Shown: piece by piece, positions 11,250 to 23,840 of the stretch
Numbering within the stretch: the stretch's first letter is position 1
Layout of the letters: each line of letters begins with the position of its first letter
NCBI GenBank assembly: GCA_003254905.1
Contig: QANU01006445.1
Coordinates: 469,201-533,200 of the forward strand
DNA length: 64,000 bases
Source of the DNA: Nissolia schottii
Lineage: Eukaryota; Streptophyta; Magnoliopsida; Fabales; Fabaceae
Direction of reading: 5' to 3'
Program-made: the position numbers and the translations under genes
The notes under the pieces: generated by a model
Told to the model about the DNA's origin: nothing
What the model saw: only the letters and a program-made list of their open reading frames with translations
The model's database searches: none

Positions 11250-12453
11250 GACAAAATGATGGTTATCAGGGTCTAAAAGTGCATTTGCCAAAAGTCTCCT
11301 TTCTGCTTCAACCATAGAAATTTTTCCCCAACCTACCTGTAAGAATATTACAGGCCAGTTAGTATTATATCAAGAAAGATGGCAAGCCTTTATGCAAAAT
11401 AAAGGCATCATCTTATTGATAATTTCTTATATTGTTTATTAGGAAAAGCTTCTACATTCTCTGACCATACAGAAACTAAGGGTCTGTTTAGTTTCAGAAA
11501 ACGTTTTGTGTTTTCATTTCTTGTTTTCAAGTTTAATTACATAAATGTTGTTTTCACTGTTAACTTTATGAAAATGTTTACACTGTATCATGATTTCAGA
11601 GAAAAGAGAAAAATGGAATCCGATCTCCTCATTCGTCATCAATTGATCTTTTATACAATGATGAATCTAACTAACAATGACAACTGGAGTAACTAACAAT
11701 AACTGTTAACTATTTACTTGCTCTCCAAGTAATGAACTAAGCTAAGCTATACTATCAGGATAAATATATTTACAATCTGTCTTCATGAATATCCTGTTAC
11801 ACTGTGATGGTTTAAAAGATTCTGCCATTCTCATTGACAGCTTTGATGAATTTAATAAAGGGGATATGCTCATTTATTCCCTAACATTGTATCGTGAGTC
11901 ACTTTAGTCTCTGAATTTTATTTTAAATTATTTTGGTCCCTGAAAGTGTGGACCGTGAATCACGTTAGTCCCTCATCTCAATGCCGTTGGTCTGATGTCA
12001 GATTTGTGCGTATGTGTCACATTAAGTGCCATGTAGCCACTGATACGTCTTACATGATGTGGCATGCATGGGGAGAGTTCAAATTGGTCCTTGAAACTTT
12101 GTTATATAGGTCAAATAGGTCCCTACTCTTCCGATCAATATTAAAACCCTAACTCCCTAATTTGAACCTCATTTTTCTACAACCCTTCTTCCTCCTTCTT
12201 CCTCTCCCATTCAAAACTCTCACAACCACCTCTTCTTCTTCCATCCCTACCATCTTAATATTAAGGGTGGTGTCCATCAAGGTTCCTCATATTCATCACA
12301 CTCACAAGGAAGTTGGACAACAACTCCATTAAAGTTTAGAGGAGGAGGAAAGATTAGACTATGTCATTGTAAGGAGAGAGCAGTGATTAGAATATCCAAC
12401 ATTGAAGCTAATCGTAATAGACCATTTTATGGGTGCCCTAACTACAAGGTAAA
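11250..12453. repeat. 1204-bp near-identical copy of 8963-10166 bounded by single Ns
   Basis: The segment repeats 8963-10166 base for base over 1204 bp with no length change. I saw about four substitutions (for example TTACTTTC/TTAGTTTC near 9210/11497). It begins just after an N at 11249 and ends just before an N at 12454. It holds a truncated copy of the second listed GT14 exon (11250-11336) and the left half of the Mutator-like element. Its position, upstream of an earlier exon, makes no sense for the gene; an assembly artefact is more likely than a real duplication. Confidence 0.85.
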
Positions 12454-12454
12454 N

Positions 12455-14143
12455 AAAAGTGTATGTTTTGCGGAGGGTTTGGAGAAAATGGGAATGGAGG
12501 GAGGAGAGTGTGTGGGAGTGATTGGAAATGCGTGATGCTGCTTCTCAGGGCTGCCCACAGAATTGGAGACAGTTCAGCAAACTCCGGTGTTCTTGCCACC
12601 TTACTCAACATATTCTCTTCTATTTTCCTTGTCAATTTGATAGGAGAAATATTGTATGGGTAGATTAGCTATATGTGCATGCCACTAATAATTAATTTAT
12701 TTAAGAGTAAATAAATCATTATTTTATATAGTAAATTTAATTGATGCATGACTGTGCTATTAATCATGTGATGTCATATGTAAGACTTTTAAAACAGCAA
12801 ATGTGAAAATGTACAATATGAGAATGTTCAAATGTGAGAATGTTCAATCTGGTTGACTCTGAAAGTCTCACGTTACAAGCGCATCAAAATCTTGTATAAT
12901 AAAAAATAAATAATTTAACTTCTTTAACTTTTTAAAATTTGCGATTCTGTACCGTGTTCTGTGATAATGTGCCATAACAAAATTAATTCTTAAAGTAATT
13001 TTTCACTTTGAACATTAGAAATAATATAACCCCTGAAGAGTTTTGACAAAGCAGTAGAATGAAGTATAAACAGTTATTTGGCGTGAAAATCATAGTTATT
13101 TTACTTTGAGCATCTTAACTTTTTTTGGTCATGATTTTAGCTGTCCAGAAATGTTTATTGCACATCACTATTGGATATTATCTCAGTAATGTGAGCGATT
13201 CAGAAACAAATTAGAAAAATTGGAATGAGAGAAAAATAAAGTATTTGATTGAAGTGTTCACAAGTAACGACCTGTCGACCTCTGAATCATATATTCCATG
13301 GCGTCTTAATAAATTGCAAATACAAATGCCCCTCCAAGATCCTGTTAGGTATAGTAAGTCCAATAGTTTTTATAAGTCATGCATGTAAGCAAATTTGATG
13401 GGATGTCACTCCATAGAAATCATACTCAGTTTTCTTGATAATTCACATAAAACTGACAAAATCATGCAATCAAAACCAACGTTCAATTAGTATTAGTTTA
13501 AGTAGTTCAACTAACTTGGTACTTATTCCCTTCAACCAATGTCTTAAATTTGAGTCATATGCATAAAAAAAATAGGAGAATAATATACATAAATAACGAT
13601 GAGAAAGCTTTAACACAGACCGACTACAATCAAACGAAATTAGCCGGAGTGCAATAATGGTATAGATCAGCGAGTCATGAAAGCAAAGCAAATTAAGTGA
13701 GAATCAGTTTCTTCAGTTAGATTATTTTCAAGATTCAATCACATTTTAGATAAAGGATGCGCCAATTTGTCAGTGCAATACACCAAACAGAGTTTAAAAA
13801 TTTAAAAAAAAAAAAAAAACATTGTCTATCTGACTTTGCACTACGACTTTGTCCATCTGAAGTTTAGTTTAAAGACACACCAAAAAAATATCGAAAAAAT
13901 ACATATTTTTTAAATTTATTCCAAAATAATTTTTAATACCCAATATGGTTACATGTTCTGGAACAAACGTGTTTTGGAACAAAGAAGCAATCTATTTGCT
14001 CCTTCCCATGTTTCATACCTAATTAATGAAACAGCTCACCGCCACCATTTTCCATTTCCCTTTGTTCTCTGCCCTCTCCTCCTCTCAGTCACACTCACAT
14101 GCTCACAGGTCTCACACTCAAGCTCGCAATCGTATTCACAAGT
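12455..14143. other. Intergenic, no supported gene
   Basis: A GC-richer patch at 12455-12660 has frames on both strands, but neither resembles a known protein or the missing N-terminus of the GT14 gene. It could be the first exon or UTR of a gene broken by the N at 12454. The rest is AT-rich with A-runs (about 13803-13820) and no gene. Confidence 0.5.
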
Positions 14144-14924
14144 CACTACAAGAAAAAAAAACTCATTACCATCGGATTTACCGTCAGAAAGTGGACTGAC
14201 GATAATAACCTCAATGGTAACTTATTGCCATCGAATTTACATAACCGACGGTAATTAGCGTCAGTGTAGACCAATGCTAATGGCGATCCAGTAACGATTC
14301 ATATTGAACCGTTTACCATCGGTTAATTCCAACGAAAATTTAATGACAGTTATACATAATTTTATAATGAATTACTGCCAGTAATAGCAGATGGTAACTA
14401 TCGTCAGTTTGATTTTTTTTATTTAACCGTGCATTTCATACGTGAGTAATATCATTGTTTAAACGTGGTTAAATAAAAGGAAATTGACCAAATTGACCCA
14501 TTTTATCAAATAAATGATTACATTGAACATTTGTTAAAGTAAGAGATAAAAAAATGATTAATAAAATATAATTACAAGATTGAAAAAATATTTTACCCCA
14601 TTATTGAAAGCTCTTTGTGATAAGGCCAAATATATGTCAATCTAGAATTAGTTCCACACTTAATTAGAAAATTCTTTTAATAATATTTTTTCTGTTGGGA
14701 TTCAGATAAAAAGTTTAGCTAGAAAAGTAATATGCAAGTCAAAAGTCGATCTCAACAACAACTGTTATCCATTTTCTTAATACCAATATGTGGTGTAAAG
14801 TAAAAAAATTGAATTTCATTTATAGTAAAAAGGACAAAAACTTGAGTGATCTGGCCGCGAGAGGTCTTTCCTATTTTTAAGCCCAAGTTCAGTCAAAATC
14901 TTGGTGTTATGTCTTGCAGTGAGT
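14141..14924. mobile_element. Small non-autonomous CACTA (En/Spm) element
   Basis: The left end is CACTACAAGAAAAAA (14144), a textbook plant CACTA terminus. A decayed inverse, TTATGTCTTGCAGTG, ends at 14921. Both sides carry AGT (14141-14143 and 14922-14924), matching the 3-bp TSD of this superfamily. The left subterminal region has many ACCATCGG / ACCGTCAG / CCGACGG motifs in both orientations, as expected for transposase binding sites. No coding capacity; 778 bp. Confidence 0.75.
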
Positions 14925-15132
14925 TACATGATGGCATAAGATATACTTAGATACTAATGTCCTCCTAGTCACATTTTAGTTTGTAATTAAACATATAAGT
15001 ACGCGTTAAAATTAGTCAACTAACTTAAAAAGTCATACGTACATGCTGTTGCCAATGAAATAGCAACTTAAATATATACGTCAGTGACAATGCTAATTTG
15101 CTATTACAATGCTTAGTTATTGCTTTTTCGCA

Positions 15133-15140
15133 TATAAAAG
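15133..15140 (+). promoter_or_regulatory. Likely TATA box of the WAT1-related gene
   Basis: TATAAAAG lies 123 bp before the ATG at 15263, with a plausible transcription start about 30 bp downstream. Confidence 0.55.
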
Positions 15141-15262
15141 GAAGACGAATTAACCATCTGATCAAGGGAACTGTCGCCAATTGAAAAATTGTGTTGGTAC
15201 ATTTAATTTCTCTTCACTGATCTATTATTCCCTTCTATTAGGCAAGTCGATCATTCACCACG

Positions 15263-17783
15263 ATGAGTTCACAAAATAAATTTAGAAATGCAAAGCCATA
15301 TTTGTTAATGATTGGCTTGCAATTTGGAATGGCCGGGAATTACATATTCGGCAAGCAGTTTCTTAACAATGGGATGAGTCGTTTTGTGTTCATAGTCTAC
15401 CGCAATGCCATTGCTGTGGCTGCCCTTGCCCCATTGGCCTTCTTCCTTGAAAGGTTTTCATCCCCGTCACAAATTAAGTTTTACATAATTCATTCTTCTA
15501 TGTCTTAATTCTCCTTAGTATTAATTTCCTCTATCTAATTAAAAGAATGTAAGTTTTATGTATCCATGTACACGCCAAGGTCTTTCGTGAAAGATGGTCA
15601 AGACAATTTTCACAATGTTGCATTCCCTAGCTAATTCTTTTTATTTTATAATTGTTGTTTTTGCAGGAAGAGTAGGCCAAAGATGACACTCTCAATCTTT
15701 TTTCAGATAATGGTCCTGGGATTTCTTGAGTAATGATCTATAAAACCTTACATACATATATATATGTGTGTGTGTGTGTGTGCCGGGGAAGGATACGGCG
15801 GTCCAAGATATATATGCATGATTACTAATGTTTTGTAAATTAAAATATCTTTTAAGTTTGTAGCCATGTCTGCATGCTTTTGGTGGTTTAGATCCTGAAC
15901 CACCTGACGGTCTGAAGATATCCTAAACCAATATCGTATCCTTCACCTCATATGACAAGTGCATATTTGCCAGCATTCATATATACGAATGCAAACTCAA
16001 ATTTAGTTACAACTAGCTAGTTATGCATGCCCATTATATTATAATAGAGAAAAATATCTTATTTTTTAAAAGGAGAATTAATATTAACCATTAATTTAAT
16101 TGCATCTTAAATTTTCTCAGGCCAGTATTTAATCAAAGCTTCACTTACTTGGGGATGGAGTACACTTCGGCTTCATTCACGTCTTCTATCATGAATGCTG
16201 CTCCCTCCTTCACCTTTGTGCTTGCACTCCTTGCCCGGTACGTAATTTTAACATTAAAACACTATACTTTCATTTTGACATACCTTAAACATTATAAAGA
16301 GAATACAAGGGAGACAACTTAATTATAAATTTATTGACTTAAGATTTTGAGTTAAGATATGTTGTACGCTCCCTCTTGTAGTCTAAATGATAATCCTCTT
16401 TTTTTTATATATATAGAAATAATAATCCTTTTGATTTTTGGGCAGGATGGAGAGTGTAAAATTAAGGGAAGCTAGGAGTCGAGCCAAAGTGATTGGAACG
16501 TTAGTAACCTTTGGAGGGGCTGTGATAATGGCAATATACAAAGGTCCTGGGTTCAACCTTTTTCATTCTTCAAGAGCCCAAGATGATGAACATGTAGGCC
16601 CCTCCTCACTCGACCACCAAACCGTCGGAGCTCTTTATATACTCATGGGTTGCCTTGCTTTGTCTTCTTTCTATATTTTGCAGGTGAACCCCACATCTAT
16701 ATATATACTAACTATACTTTATCACTAACAGATTTTTCTATTAGCTCAAATATTTCGAAAGCTAAAAGTGTATTCTAAAAGTGCACTAATTTCATGCTCC
16801 ATCTATTTTATAATAATGGTTTTCTTTTTGTCATATTCTTAAATTAATATATCTAAACGTGTGATGAGAATTTGCAGTCCATTACGGTTAAAAAATACCC
16901 AGCAGAGCTATCATTGGCGACTTGGATATGCATGGCGGGAACAATTCAAGCAACTGCAGTGGCACTTGTGGCTGAGCGTGACTCTCGTGTTTGGTCCATT
17001 GGTTTTGACTATAGGCTCTATTCTCCTCTTTACACGGTTTGTGTTAATTCCGCGCAATGCACACTTTATTTCGACTTGTTAAATTAATTAGAGTTTATTA
17101 TATAATTTTAGTAAAAAGTAAAGTTTTTAGCTAGTGCCACGTCCATTTTTATTTTTTTATGGTGAAACAAATTTTCGTTGAAGTTTCTTAACATTGCTCA
17201 GCAAATAAATAAATAGTTTTGGTAAAAATTTTGATGTCTCATTTATTTTCTTTTGTTTTATTTTAGGGAGTGGTTAGTTCAGCAATTGCATACTATGTCC
17301 AAGGGGTGGTGATGAAAATTAGAGGCCCTGTATTTACAACAGCCTTCAATCCCTTTTGCATGATCATCGTTGCTGCTTTGGGCTCAGTCATATTTGGAGA
17401 ACGACTCTATCTTGGAAGGTATATCTTTTTAGTCTCTATAGATTGTAGGCAAGAATTTCTCTTATAAGACTATAGTCACAACTAAATTCCATATATTAAT
17501 ATTGTAAACAATATTGTATGTGGATAACAGTATTATTGGAGGCATTGTCATCACATTGGGCCTTTACTCGGTTGTGTGGGGCAAAGCCAAGGACCCTATA
17601 GACAACCTCGAATTGACATCAAAGGCGGTAGGGGAGAAAAAATCATTGCCAATTATTACTGAAACCGATTATTCAAAAATTGTTATTGTTGATGAGAATT
17701 TGGTAATCCCTCCACCAATAGAGCATAAATTAGAGGAAGATCAGAGCAAAGTGAGCAAAGAAGAAGAGCTAGACATATTATGA
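15263..17783 (+). CDS. WAT1-related / nodulin MtN21-type EamA transporter (7 exons, 390 aa)
   Basis: The exons are 15263-15453, 15667-15729, 16121-16237, 16446-16683, 16878-17036, 17267-17418 and 17531-17783; all borders are GT-AG and the sum is 391 codons with the stop. The protein shows the two-EamA-domain, ten-helix plan of plant UMAMIT/WAT1 carriers: AKPYLLMIGLQFGMAGNYIFG, FVFIVYRNAIAVAALAPLAF, YTSASFTSSIMNAAPSFTFVLA, AKVIGTLVTFGGAVIMAIYKG in the first half; GVVSSAIAYYVQGVVMKIRG, FTTAFNPFCMIIVAALGSVI, GLYSVVWGKAKD in the second. A charged cytosolic tail rich in Lys/Glu follows. Family members move amino acids or auxin-related solutes across plasma or vacuolar membrane; the substrate cannot be read from sequence. 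The length is normal and no damage is seen. Confidence 0.93.
15754..15782. repeat. (AT)n(GT)n microsatellite in intron 2 of the WAT1-related gene
   Basis: A run of AT dinucleotides passes directly into about eight GT dinucleotides. It lies within the second intron. Confidence 0.85.
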
Positions 17784-19590
17784 ATCTTGAACAAGTGAAG
17801 TGACAATTTTCATTCCTTTCACAATTTTTGGGAAAAATTGGCACGCGGATGCATGGGAGCTTCTGTACATGCAATGGCTCCGAACAAATTTCAACCTGTG
17901 AATTGGAGAAATTATTAAGTGTTTATGGAGCATAATATTTGTAATGTGATATTTTTGGCTTCATGTACTTAGAGGATTCACTACTAATTATTACATGAAG
18001 CTAAAAAATCATTCTCCAAATTGTCAAAATATAATTACATTAATGCTTCATAAATACCTAATAACCCAGACAATATCGGGGGTGTTAGATGATGAGCCAC
18101 CAACCCGATCCAACTGAGCACACAATCTCTTGCTTACTCAGCTCACACAATAAATTGTTATAGACTTTGCCTCTAGGTGTTTTTTTCTTAGGTTACTTTT
18201 TGATATTTCTCTTGTATATATTTTCGCATATCAATCAATGACAATGAGACTGATATTTTTCTTCACAAAGATATTCAAGATGGTGTAAGAATGCTAGAAC
18301 TCCTTTGGTACCCAATATAGCAAAATATAGAAAATAGTTTTGCCTTGTTTAGAAGCAGTTAGGTACAACATACTTAAAAGTGTTGACAAATTATTCAAAA
18401 GTTATTCTAAAGCACCAAGACAATTATTCAAATGAAACATCTATTCTGCCGCTAACGTGCTAAAAATGATTTAAAGTGGTAATTTCAATATTGCAAGATG
18501 TAAGTTTGAATGTGGATGAGGTAGTGACTCAGTTGTGAAAAATCACTGTGGTAAGTGGAGCTCAAAAATTGGTCTAGTTGTTTCTAGTTGAATCAAAACA
18601 TTTACACGTCCAAAAAGAGAAAAAATCTCTTTGCAAAATTTAGGTATTTACAACGTTCTCTTCCGCACCATTAGTTGTTGTGATTCGTTGATCTTCTTAG
18701 GTTACTACACGTGAAATTAGATGTCATATTCTGTTATGAGTTTGCTGCACCACAAAAAAGACATGCAAATATAAGCGAAACATAATCCGACCAATCAATG
18801 TGTTTTTAAAATTAATCTCATTGACTTATAAATGATATCTTGTGATGGTAAGTGTCCACACAAAATTTCGCACATCAATTGTCAAACCATTAACTTTTTA
18901 CGGTTTGTTACATGTTACTCATTACTGTTTATTTTTGTTATCATTTTTCAAATAAAAATTGTTTAAGATTAGTTATCATTTAATTAGGTTAAAAAAATAT
19001 TACATGCATTTTTTATACTTATACTTTTATTATTTTTCACAATTATACTTTTGTTATTTTTCATACTTTACATAATACTTAATAATTATAACATTTATTA
19101 TTAAATATTAATTTTGTTTATACATTTTATATTTTTTTATATTTTTGTATTAATTAAATAAGTTTTTGAATTGTATGTAAATAAAAAATATAACAAAAAA
19201 GATTAACTGAAGGAGTAAACTGTTTGGATATATAGTATTCAACTTTTTGAGAAATTAGTACACTTTCAAAAGGACACTTGCGTTACCATCCCACCAATTG
19301 AATGTGGCATTGGTTTCGTTATGGGACTAATCACTTTGCTTTTAACCAATGACTACATGGCATATGTCTCATGCTGGGCCATAGTTTAAAACAAAGTTGG
19401 TCTTTTTTTTCACTTAAAAAATTATATGGATAACAATAAGGTTTTAACTTATGGTTTTTTTATTAGAGAGAATAAAAATATTTTGTGACATTTTTGTTTT
19501 ATATGACGTCTTAATGATATAACGTCAATATAAAAAGGGTGGAGCTAAAATTGAGACTTTTGATAGAGACATTTATTCAACGTGCTCTTA
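17784..19590. other. Intergenic, no supported gene
   Basis: This holds the 3' flank of the WAT1-related gene, then AT-rich sequence. I see no coding stretch, RNA gene or clear repeat here. Confidence 0.5.
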
Positions 19591-20157
19591 GATCCAAAAA
19601 AAATTCCCAAAATAAAATAACAAAATTATTCTATTATTCAAATAAACTAATTTAAAAGTAATCTTTAAAATAAATTAATTTTCCTATAAAAAGAGCCATT
19701 TTACATTTTTTTTAAGCAGGATTCGATTCAAATTGACTCTTGTGATAAATTTTTTTTATTTTTTTAAAATAGGGATCGATTCAAATCGACTCCTAGATGA
19801 GACTATTTGAATTGAATCCTTTGGGAGTTCTATATAAAGGAGTCAATTTAAACTGATTTTTTCACAATTCTTACTCTGTTTCTCTCTACAAAATCACTTT
19901 CTCTCTCTAAAAATCTTGTGCAGTTGATATTTTGGTTCGTAGTGCAATGAAAGGTGCAAATTTGCTGCGTCTGAATGAGGTCGACCACATCCAACCTCAA
20001 GTGAATTTCCAAGTACGTAGATATCTTTACCACAACATTTTTGCATTTCTATTTATGGTAATGCTAGGATTGTAGACAAAGGTTAGGTTAGTGTAGGTCA
20101 AAAATGGCAACGCAAATTTATAGATAAATATACAAATTGTTTGTTAAATTGATAAAA

Positions 20158-20570
20158 TGTTGTTATTAAACTTGAATGTTAGTTATATTTGTTGAACTTG
20201 AACTTGATAAAAACTTAGATCTATGAATGTTAGCATTACGTTAGTTAGATAAATAGACAAATGTTGTTATTGAACTTGAATGTTAATTAAATTTGTTAAA
20301 CTTGAACTTGATAAATAGTTAGATCTACAGATGTTAGCATTTAGTTAGATATATAGAAAAATGTTGTTATTGAACCTAAATGTTAGTTAGATTTGTTGAA
20401 CTTGAAGTTGATAAATAGTTAAATCTATGAATGTTAGCATTATGTCAGTTAGATAAATAGGAAAATATTGTTATTGATCTTCAATGTTAGTTCAAATGAG
20501 TATTTTATTGAACTTGAATATTAGTTAGATCTATAGAGTTATTGTAAATTGATAAAGTATATGTAAATTT
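20158..20570. repeat. About four tandem copies of a ~100-103-bp unit
   Basis: The phrase ATGTTGTTATTGAAC recurs at 20158 (variant), 20261, 20361 and 20464 (variant). The text between copies (GAATGTTAGTTAGATTTGTTGAAC-like, then TTAGATCTATGAATGTTAGCA-like) is also conserved. It lies upstream of the plant-mobile-domain coding remnant, probably in its intron or leader. Confidence 0.75.
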
Positions 20571-21057
20571 TTTGGGTAGATTGCTAAGATAGAGTATTTA
20601 TTGAGTTTCAATGTTAGTTCTATAGAATTTTGGGAAACTTGAATGCTATAGTTGTCGACTAATTTATGGATTTTATTGTAAAAGAAACTATAATTGTAGA
20701 TCTATAGAATTTTTGGGAACTTGAATACATGTCTTATGAATTATTTCGAGTCACTTTTGTTTAATTAGTCTGAATACTCTTTTTTACATATTTTTGTAGG
20801 TTCGTATGTTGGAGACTTGATGATACAATAGTTTTCATGAGCCGCATCCATTGATGGAGCAGGGAACTATTGGTCACCAGATTTCGGGATGTTGCACGCA
20901 TCATGCCAGAACTCCAGTAAGATATGGCATTGGTCAGTGCCTTAGTAGAGAGGTGGCGTCCTGAAACCTACATTTTCCATCTACCATATGGAGAGTGTAC
21001 GGTCACACTATAGAACATTGCAGTGATACTCGGCCTTCTTGTTGAAGGTCAGATTGT

Positions 21058-22593
21058 TACCGTGCGATGACCCATAGTCTCTAGGCTAAAAAAAATAAAA
21101 CTCGTGTGCATTGCAACGCCCTAGATGCGCTGCAGCGACACAGCGAAAAGGGCGCACTACAGCGACGCAGGAATAGAGTCCTACATCGGCTGCATCACCA
21201 GAAGAGGGGTCCTTCTCCCCCTATATATAGAAGCTTTCCGTGAGTGTTTAGACTTGCTAATTCACTCAAAAGCTTGAAAAGTTTCACTTTTGTGAGACTT
21301 TTTGCTCTAATTCTTTTATTCTTTTCTCTTTCTCATTTTCTGTTTATGGAGAAGCAATGCCTCCACGTAGGGTGTCAGGAGCTCCCAGTGTTAGCATTCC
21401 TTAGCGATCAACCATTTTCAGGTGAGTGACTTTCTTCACGATCTATATTCAGACCATGTATTTGTTTTAAGAAATTATTTATTTTATGCAAGTTTTATGA
21501 AATCGTAGGAGGTTGAACTTGGTATTTTCTTTTAAGTATTTATGAAGTTAGATATTTTCTTATTTATGAAATAGTTATTTTTTTAGAAACTTTTTTATTT
21601 GTGAAAATAGTTATTTATGAAAATATTTATGAAACTATTTTAGAAAGTCATGAAACTATTTTAGGATTACATGAGATCACATGTTTTATTGCATTAAGTA
21701 TGTCATGTCGCATGTGCATGACATTTATGAATTAAGTCATGTTAAACTATCAGTCATCAGTTATGATTTCATGTTTATGTTATATATCACATTATGCCAT
21801 TTAAACTATTTTCACGGGAGTTATGTCTTGGATAGACCTGTAAGTTAGCGACAATATACGTTGACCCTACTATACCTTGTATGATAGTAATGCAAAATAA
21901 GATTCATGTAGAATCAGGGCAAGACTGTAAAGCCCAGACATGGCAGCCCGTGATGCCCAGTGTCATGTATCATGTCATGTAGATTAGGGCAAGACCGCAA
22001 AGCCCAGACATTTTAGGAACAACTAAATTGTAATGCTCGAATTGTCTATCTAGAGAACTCCCAAGTGGATTATGTTTTCGAATGCTTATAAGTTATATAT
22101 TATTATTATATAAATTTTTTCATTATTGATATTATATTATGTATTGCATTTTCATGTCATGGTTACGAACTGTCTCATGTCGTCGTGGGGTTTGCCATTC
22201 ATTGAGCAATGACACACCTTATCAACCTTTTTCAGATAACGTTGATGAAGACACGTCGCTCATTAAGTATATTTTAGCATATTGGATTCTTCGTGAGCTT
22301 CATGTTGCCATGGAGTGCTTTTTTCAGTTTATTTTAGTTATTAGGATAATTTATGTTATGTCAGTCCGTAGAGTGCTCTAGTGGACTATAAGCAAAGTGT
22401 CTTGTATTTTAAATTAATATCCTATTTTATGTAAATGAATTTATTCTATTTATGATGTTTTAGTTTATTTAAAATGTTTTCTCTTTATTTATTTATAAAA
22501 GTTGCGCGTTTTCATGATCAACACGTTAGGAGGCTTTTGTAAGAGAATAGTCCCTTGCTTGGTGATGACAATTTCTGGGGTCGTCACATACTG
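21058..22593. mobile_element. Solo LTR inside the plant-mobile-domain remnant
   Basis: The LTR runs 21063-22588 (1526 bp). It begins TGCGATGACCC and ends GGGTCGTCACA, imperfect inverse termini with TG...CA. Flanks TACCG (21058-21062) and TACTG (22589-22593) form a 5-bp target duplication with one change. A TATA box (CTATATATAG, 21221-21230) lies inside in the plus orientation. No internal retrotransposon sequence follows, so this is a solo LTR left by recombination. Confidence 0.75.
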
Positions 22594-23840
22594 AATGGAT
22601 GGGAGATTGAGCCAGTAACTTTGACGGTAGGAGCCAGTGGGTGATGTGTGAGGAGTTTCTCAGAGAAAATCCCGTTCAACAGTCTAGAAAGGGGGCTAGT
22701 GTCTACCTGAAATGGGTTCAGACTGTGTACTATCGATTATACCGACAGGTGCAAGTAGACGAGCTGAAGATTCTGCGATGCATGCACCCAGTCGTACATT
22801 CTGTTCATGATCAGAGGGTTCCTATTGTGTGACAAATTGGGGAACTGGGTGCACCTGAANGATCGTAATGCATAATAAGATTCATGTAGTATCAGGGCAA
22901 GACCGTAAAGCCCAGACATGGCAGCCTGTGATGCCCAGTGTCATGTATCATGTCATGTAGATTAGGGCAAGACCGTAAAGCCCAGATATTTTAGGAACAA
23001 CTAAATTGTAATGGTCGGATTGTCTATCTAGAGAACTCCCAAGTAGATTATGTTTTCAAATGCTTTTAAGTTATACATTATTATTATATAAATGTTTTCA
23101 TTATTGATATTATATTATGTATTGCATTTGCATGTCATGGTTACGAACTGTCCCATGTCGTCGTGGGCTTTGTCATTTACTGAGCAATGACTCACACCTC
23201 ATCAACCTTTTTCAGATAACGTTGATGAAGACACGCCGCTCATTCAGTATATTTTAGCATATTGGATTCTTGGTGAGTTTCACGTTGCCACGGAGTGCTT
23301 TCTTCAGTTTATTTTAGTTGTTAGGATAATTTATGTTATGTCAGTCCGTAGAGTGCTCTAGTGGACTACAAGCAAAGTGTCCTGTATTTTAAATTAATAT
23401 CATATTTTATGTAAATGAATTTATTCTATTTATGATGTTTTAGTTTATTTAAAATTTTTTCTCTTTATTTATTTATAAAAGTTGCGCATTTTCATAATTA
23501 GCACGTTAGAAGGCTTTTGTAAGAGAATAGTCCCTTGCTTGCTGATGACAATTTCTGGGGTCGTCACATACTGAATGGATGGGAGATTGAGCCAGTCACT
23601 TTGACGGTAGGAGCCACTGGGTGATGTGTGAGGAGTTTCTCAGCGAAAATCCCGTTCAACAGTCTAGAAAGGGGGCTAGTGTCTACCTGGAGTGGGTTCA
23701 GACTGTGTAGTATTGATTATACCGACAGGTGCAAGTAGACGAGCTGAAGATTCTGCGATGCATGCACCCGGTCGTACATTCTGTTCATGATCGGAAGGTT
23801 CCTATTATGTGACAACTTGGGGAACTGGGTGCACCTGAAA
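21883..23840. repeat. 0.98-kb direct duplication with an N at the junction
   Basis: The block 21883-22859 is repeated at 22861-23840, with an N at 22860 between them. Each copy contains the 3' part of the solo LTR (the second LTR copy ends at 23568) plus the adjacent plant-mobile-domain segment to GCACCTGAA. The copies differ at a few percent of positions and by small indels. This is more divergence than in the 11250-12453 copy, so either a true tandem duplication or wrongly joined paralogous contigs is possible. Confidence 0.8.

Noticed and set aside
12438..12635. 65-codon minus-strand frame as missing first exon of the GT14 gene
   Set aside because: It lacks a membrane anchor and the family's N-terminal motifs, and it crosses an N. 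It may be an exon of something, but I cannot assign it.
13470..13691. 73-codon minus-strand frame
   Set aside because: Hydrophobic, AT-driven composition, no similarity recognised, no splice partners.
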